Program-made: the position numbers and the translations under genes
Part shown: piece by piece, positions 37,583-39,254 of the stretch
How the letters are laid out: each line of letters opens with the position of its first letter
Numbering within the stretch: position 1 is the first letter of the stretch
Origin: a virus
Length of the DNA stretch: 39,254 nucleotides
IMG/VR virus record: IMGVR_UViG_3300036851_000441
Coordinates: 1 to 39,254 of that record
Direction: 5' to 3' (one strand)
The notes under the pieces: model-generated
Told to the model about the DNA's origin: nothing
The model's input: the letters and a program-made list of their open reading frames with translations, nothing else
The model's database searches: none

Positions 37583-38259
37583 GCGGCCTCTTTCTTCAAG
37601 CGGATCAGCGGCAGCTCGGCGGCGCCGCACACTTCGCCGTCCTCAGCGATGAGTCGCTCGAGATCGTCGCGGCGAAGCCAGAACCGACCCGAGTGCCCCC
37701 ATTCGCGTCCCCAGCTGTTCTGACAGCGGAAGAGCTGCTCGTCGAGATGAAAGCCGTAGCAGAGGAATGCGTGGCCGCCCTCGACGTCTCCTTCGAGATG
37801 GGCGATTCCGCGGGAATCAGGTGCGTCCATCCCGGCGTACCAGTTGAGGCCGAGCACGACGGGACCACGTTCGATCAGGTAGGTCACGACGTCGCGCGTG
37901 TGAAAGCCCCACGCGTAGCCCTGAACCCTGCCGATGTTTTGCATCAGCATCGCGCCGGCGCGCACCGACGACCCTTGAATCTCCGGTTCGATGCCCGGAA
38001 ACTCGTCGAGCTCCTGGGCTTGCGCGTAGATCTGCAGCGCGTCGAGGGATTCGGTCGGTCGTTCGCGGATCGGCGAGGCCTCCAGCCACGCGCGCCAGGC
38101 GTGCCCGACGCAGCTCGACGTCTGGCCTTGATCGAGCACGCGGCCGGGCCGGTGCATGATCGACTGCTCCGGGACCGGCTTCACCATGGCTCCCATGGGA
38201 AAGCGCCGGTCGCGGTTATCGGGTGCGAGAAGCCGGCCGAGACCATGTTTGCGCGTCAT
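37579..38259 (-). CDS. Papain-like (C1) cysteine peptidase
   Basis: 226 aa, ATG overlapping as ATGA. VLDQGQTSSCVGHA puts Q44 and C50 six residues apart, as in the oxyanion Gln and catalytic Cys of papain; GGHAFLCYGF gives H163 and CQNSWGREWG gives N181. The complete Q-C-H-N set and C1 order are seen. No signal peptide is present. C1-type peptidases occur in a number of phage genomes, function unknown. Position after endolysin and holin suggests lysis or host-protein cleavage, or a virion enzyme. Confidence 0.88.
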   Translation of the reverse strand: MTRKHGLGRLLAPDNRDRRFPMGAMVKPVPEQSIMHRPGRVLDQGQTSSCVGHAWRAWLEASPIRERPTESLDALQIYAQAQELDEFPGIEPEIQGSSVRAGAMLMQNIGRVQGYAWGFHTRDVVTYLIERGPVVLGLNWYAGMDAPDSRGIAHLEGDVEGGHAFLCYGFHLDEQLFRCQNSWGREWGHSGRFWLRRDDLERLIAEDGEVCGAAELPLIRLKKEAA

Positions 38260-38507
38260 TGGTGACCTCCGTCTTGTGGATCGGTTGGAACCGGCATCTC
38301 TTTCGAGTTGAGGATGACGGTCGGCATCGGCTCCGTCGACGTCTTCGCGAGGATCCCGCCGACCGCGCCGATCGTCGTGCCGAGCGCACCGATCAGCGCC
38401 GTCGTTCTCGTCGCGTCGATGTTGGCGAACCCGAGCACGAAGATGAGCGCGATCGCGATGAAGATCAGGCCGCCGACCACCATGCGAATCGTGACTTTGT
38501 CGTTCAT
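38256..38507 (-). CDS. Probable holin (two membrane spans)
   Basis: 83 aa, ATG overlapping the endolysin stop as ATGA. Residues 8-29 (RMVVGGLIFIAIALIFVLGF) and 36-54 (TALIGALGTTIGAVGGILA) are two hydrophobic spans; N- and C-termini are polar, and the end is Pro/Asp-rich. The size, two spans and place right after the endolysin fit a class II-type holin. It could make the holes through which the endolysin reaches the wall. Confidence 0.78.
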   Translation of the reverse strand: MNDKVTIRMVVGGLIFIAIALIFVLGFANIDATRTTALIGALGTTIGAVGGILAKTSTEPMPTVILNSKEMPVPTDPQDGGHQ

Positions 38508-39175
38508 GCGGCCGCCCTCGCTTTGCGCCGAATGGTGCGCACGTTGTCGCGGTGCCACTTGTCGGCCTTGTCGAACCAGTCGTGGTTCTCCTCGAGCATG
38601 AGGTCGACGTCGTCTTTCGTCGGGCCCTCGGCGGCCTCGTGCAGCTCGAAGATCTCGCGCGTCGGAACGAGCGTCAGCTTTCGGATCTTGCGCTCGAGCT
38701 CGCGCGGTGCGCCGGCGCGCGGAACCGCGAGCAGCCGGCGACGTGCCGCCTCGAGCTGCGCGTACGGGTTGAGGATGTTGCGCCAGTCGTACCAGACCGG
38801 GTGCCATTCGTAGTGACAGTGACAGCCGGTGACCTGCCCCGTCGTGTCCATCTGCGCGATGCCCGAGGTCGCCGTGTGGTTGACGCCCGTCTTCACCGCG
38901 TAGCGAAGGTGCGCGAGGAAAGCGCCCGAGCCGCCCGAGCGCACGATCGAGATCTGATTGCCGTACGCGGAGCCGAAGTGCGGATTGCGCGTGATCCCGG
39001 CGACGGTGCCGGCGAGGAGGAGCCCGAGCGTCCCGCCGACATCGATGCCGCCGTGCTTGCCGCGCGCATATTTGCGCGTCGTTCCCGGGATGTAAATGCG
39101 GTTGAACGAGTCGACGATCGCGTATTTGCGACGCGACGGGCACACGTAATAAAGCACCGGCACGGTTGCCGTCAT
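38504..39175 (-). CDS. M23-family endolysin
   Basis: 223 aa, ATG after AGGAGG; in the circular genome this is right after the CAP gene. HGGID (H41, D45), H89 in FLAHLR and the HxH pair H119/H121 in GCHCHYEW form the full zinc-binding and catalytic set of M23 (lysostaphin/LytM) peptidases, which cut peptide cross-bridges of peptidoglycan. Residues about 150-223 are a charged helical part with no known wall-binding domain (GAPRELERKIRKLTL). No signal peptide is seen, so a holin is needed. The gene bridges the contig junction. Confidence 0.9.
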   Translation of the reverse strand: MTATVPVLYYVCPSRRKYAIVDSFNRIYIPGTTRKYARGKHGGIDVGGTLGLLLAGTVAGITRNPHFGSAYGNQISIVRSGGSGAFLAHLRYAVKTGVNHTATSGIAQMDTTGQVTGCHCHYEWHPVWYDWRNILNPYAQLEAARRRLLAVPRAGAPRELERKIRKLTLVPTREIFELHEAAEGPTKDDVDLMLEENHDWFDKADKWHRDNVRTIRRKARAAA

Positions 39176-39254
39176 GGCTGCCTCCTAAGACGGAACAAGT
39201 CTGTAGCTGCACCCGACGCGCAACAGCGGCGAGCACTTGGGCGCGGGCGAGGGA
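39128..39254. repeat. Terminal direct repeat, right copy
   Basis: Identical to bases 1-127 over the full 127 bases. It contains the endolysin start and the end of the CAP gene, so it is the circular overlap. Confidence 0.93.
39185..39254 (-). CDS. CAP-domain protein, C-terminal fragment (duplicate of the window start)
   Basis: The last 22 codons and the stop of the CAP gene, identical to 58-127. It is cut by the contig end, not a second gene. Confidence 0.9.
   Translation of the reverse strand, partial: PSPAPKCSPLLRVGCSYRLVPS

Overview
The window is a complete, high-GC temperate siphovirus-like phage genome (about 39,127 bp), probably an assembled metagenomic contig. The first 127 bases recur exactly as the last 127, and the M23 endolysin gene and the late operon run straight across that junction, so the molecule was assembled as a circle. 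Structural genes resemble HK97-fold siphophages of high-GC Gram-positive hosts: P27-type small terminase, SPP1-gp6-like portal, MuF, ReqiPepy6-gp37-like tail protein and a phage lipoprotein. The host is unknown. A tRNA-Gly(GCC) 3' end beside the integrase shows only that it is a bacterium with that tRNA. High GC, strong Shine-Dalgarno sites and lipoboxes fit Actinomycetota or another high-GC soil phylum.

Nearly every gene is on the minus strand, so the map is best read from right to left. (1) 34.0-37.1 kb is the lysogeny region: divergent control region (34.0-34.2 kb), rightward HTH gene (34236), integrase with one or two small coupled genes (34.5-36.1 kb), an attP with tRNA-Gly-like core and five CGTGACAA arm repeats (36.1-36.4 kb), and a rightward bacterial-PH/SHOCT gene. 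(2) 33.99-23.5 kb is the early operon, about 28 small genes mostly coupled by 4-base ATGA/GTGA or TGATG overlaps: XRE regulator, excisionase-like protein, many Cys/His zinc-knuckle proteins, a winged-helix replication-type protein, RlpA-like lipoprotein, ASCH protein, VRR-NUC nuclease, a C2H2 zinc-finger protein, ParB-like protein, a TIR/nucleoside-transferase-like protein and a lipoprotein. (3) 23.4-14.6 kb is packaging and head: possible promoter/terminator pair, HNH, HExxH protein, TerS, TerL, portal, MuF, scaffold with an Asp tract, major capsid and accessories. (4) 14.6-1.0 kb is connector and tail: connector proteins, a protein with sixteen 20-residue repeats, major tail protein, tail chaperone with a -1 frameshift, tape measure, distal tail proteins, a protein with four 18-residue repeats and a lectin-tipped tail protein. 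(5) 1.5 kb across the junction to 37.3 kb is the lysis/accessory end: coiled-coil membrane protein, membrane-anchored collagen-like protein, CAP/SCP-domain protein, M23 endolysin, holin-like protein, papain-like cysteine peptidase and a small protein, closed by an intrinsic terminator at 37.07 kb.

The points most worth following up are: a 12-G tract that breaks a small coupled gene in the early operon (phase variation or base-call error); an N-terminal motif shared by the scaffold protein and a tail protein; the two exact-period repeat proteins; an unusually long tail-chaperone extension running 277 bases into the tape-measure gene; and four different wall- or protein-acting enzyme families (M23, CAP, papain, RlpA) in one small phage. 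No CRISPR array, intact tRNA gene or insertion sequence was seen.
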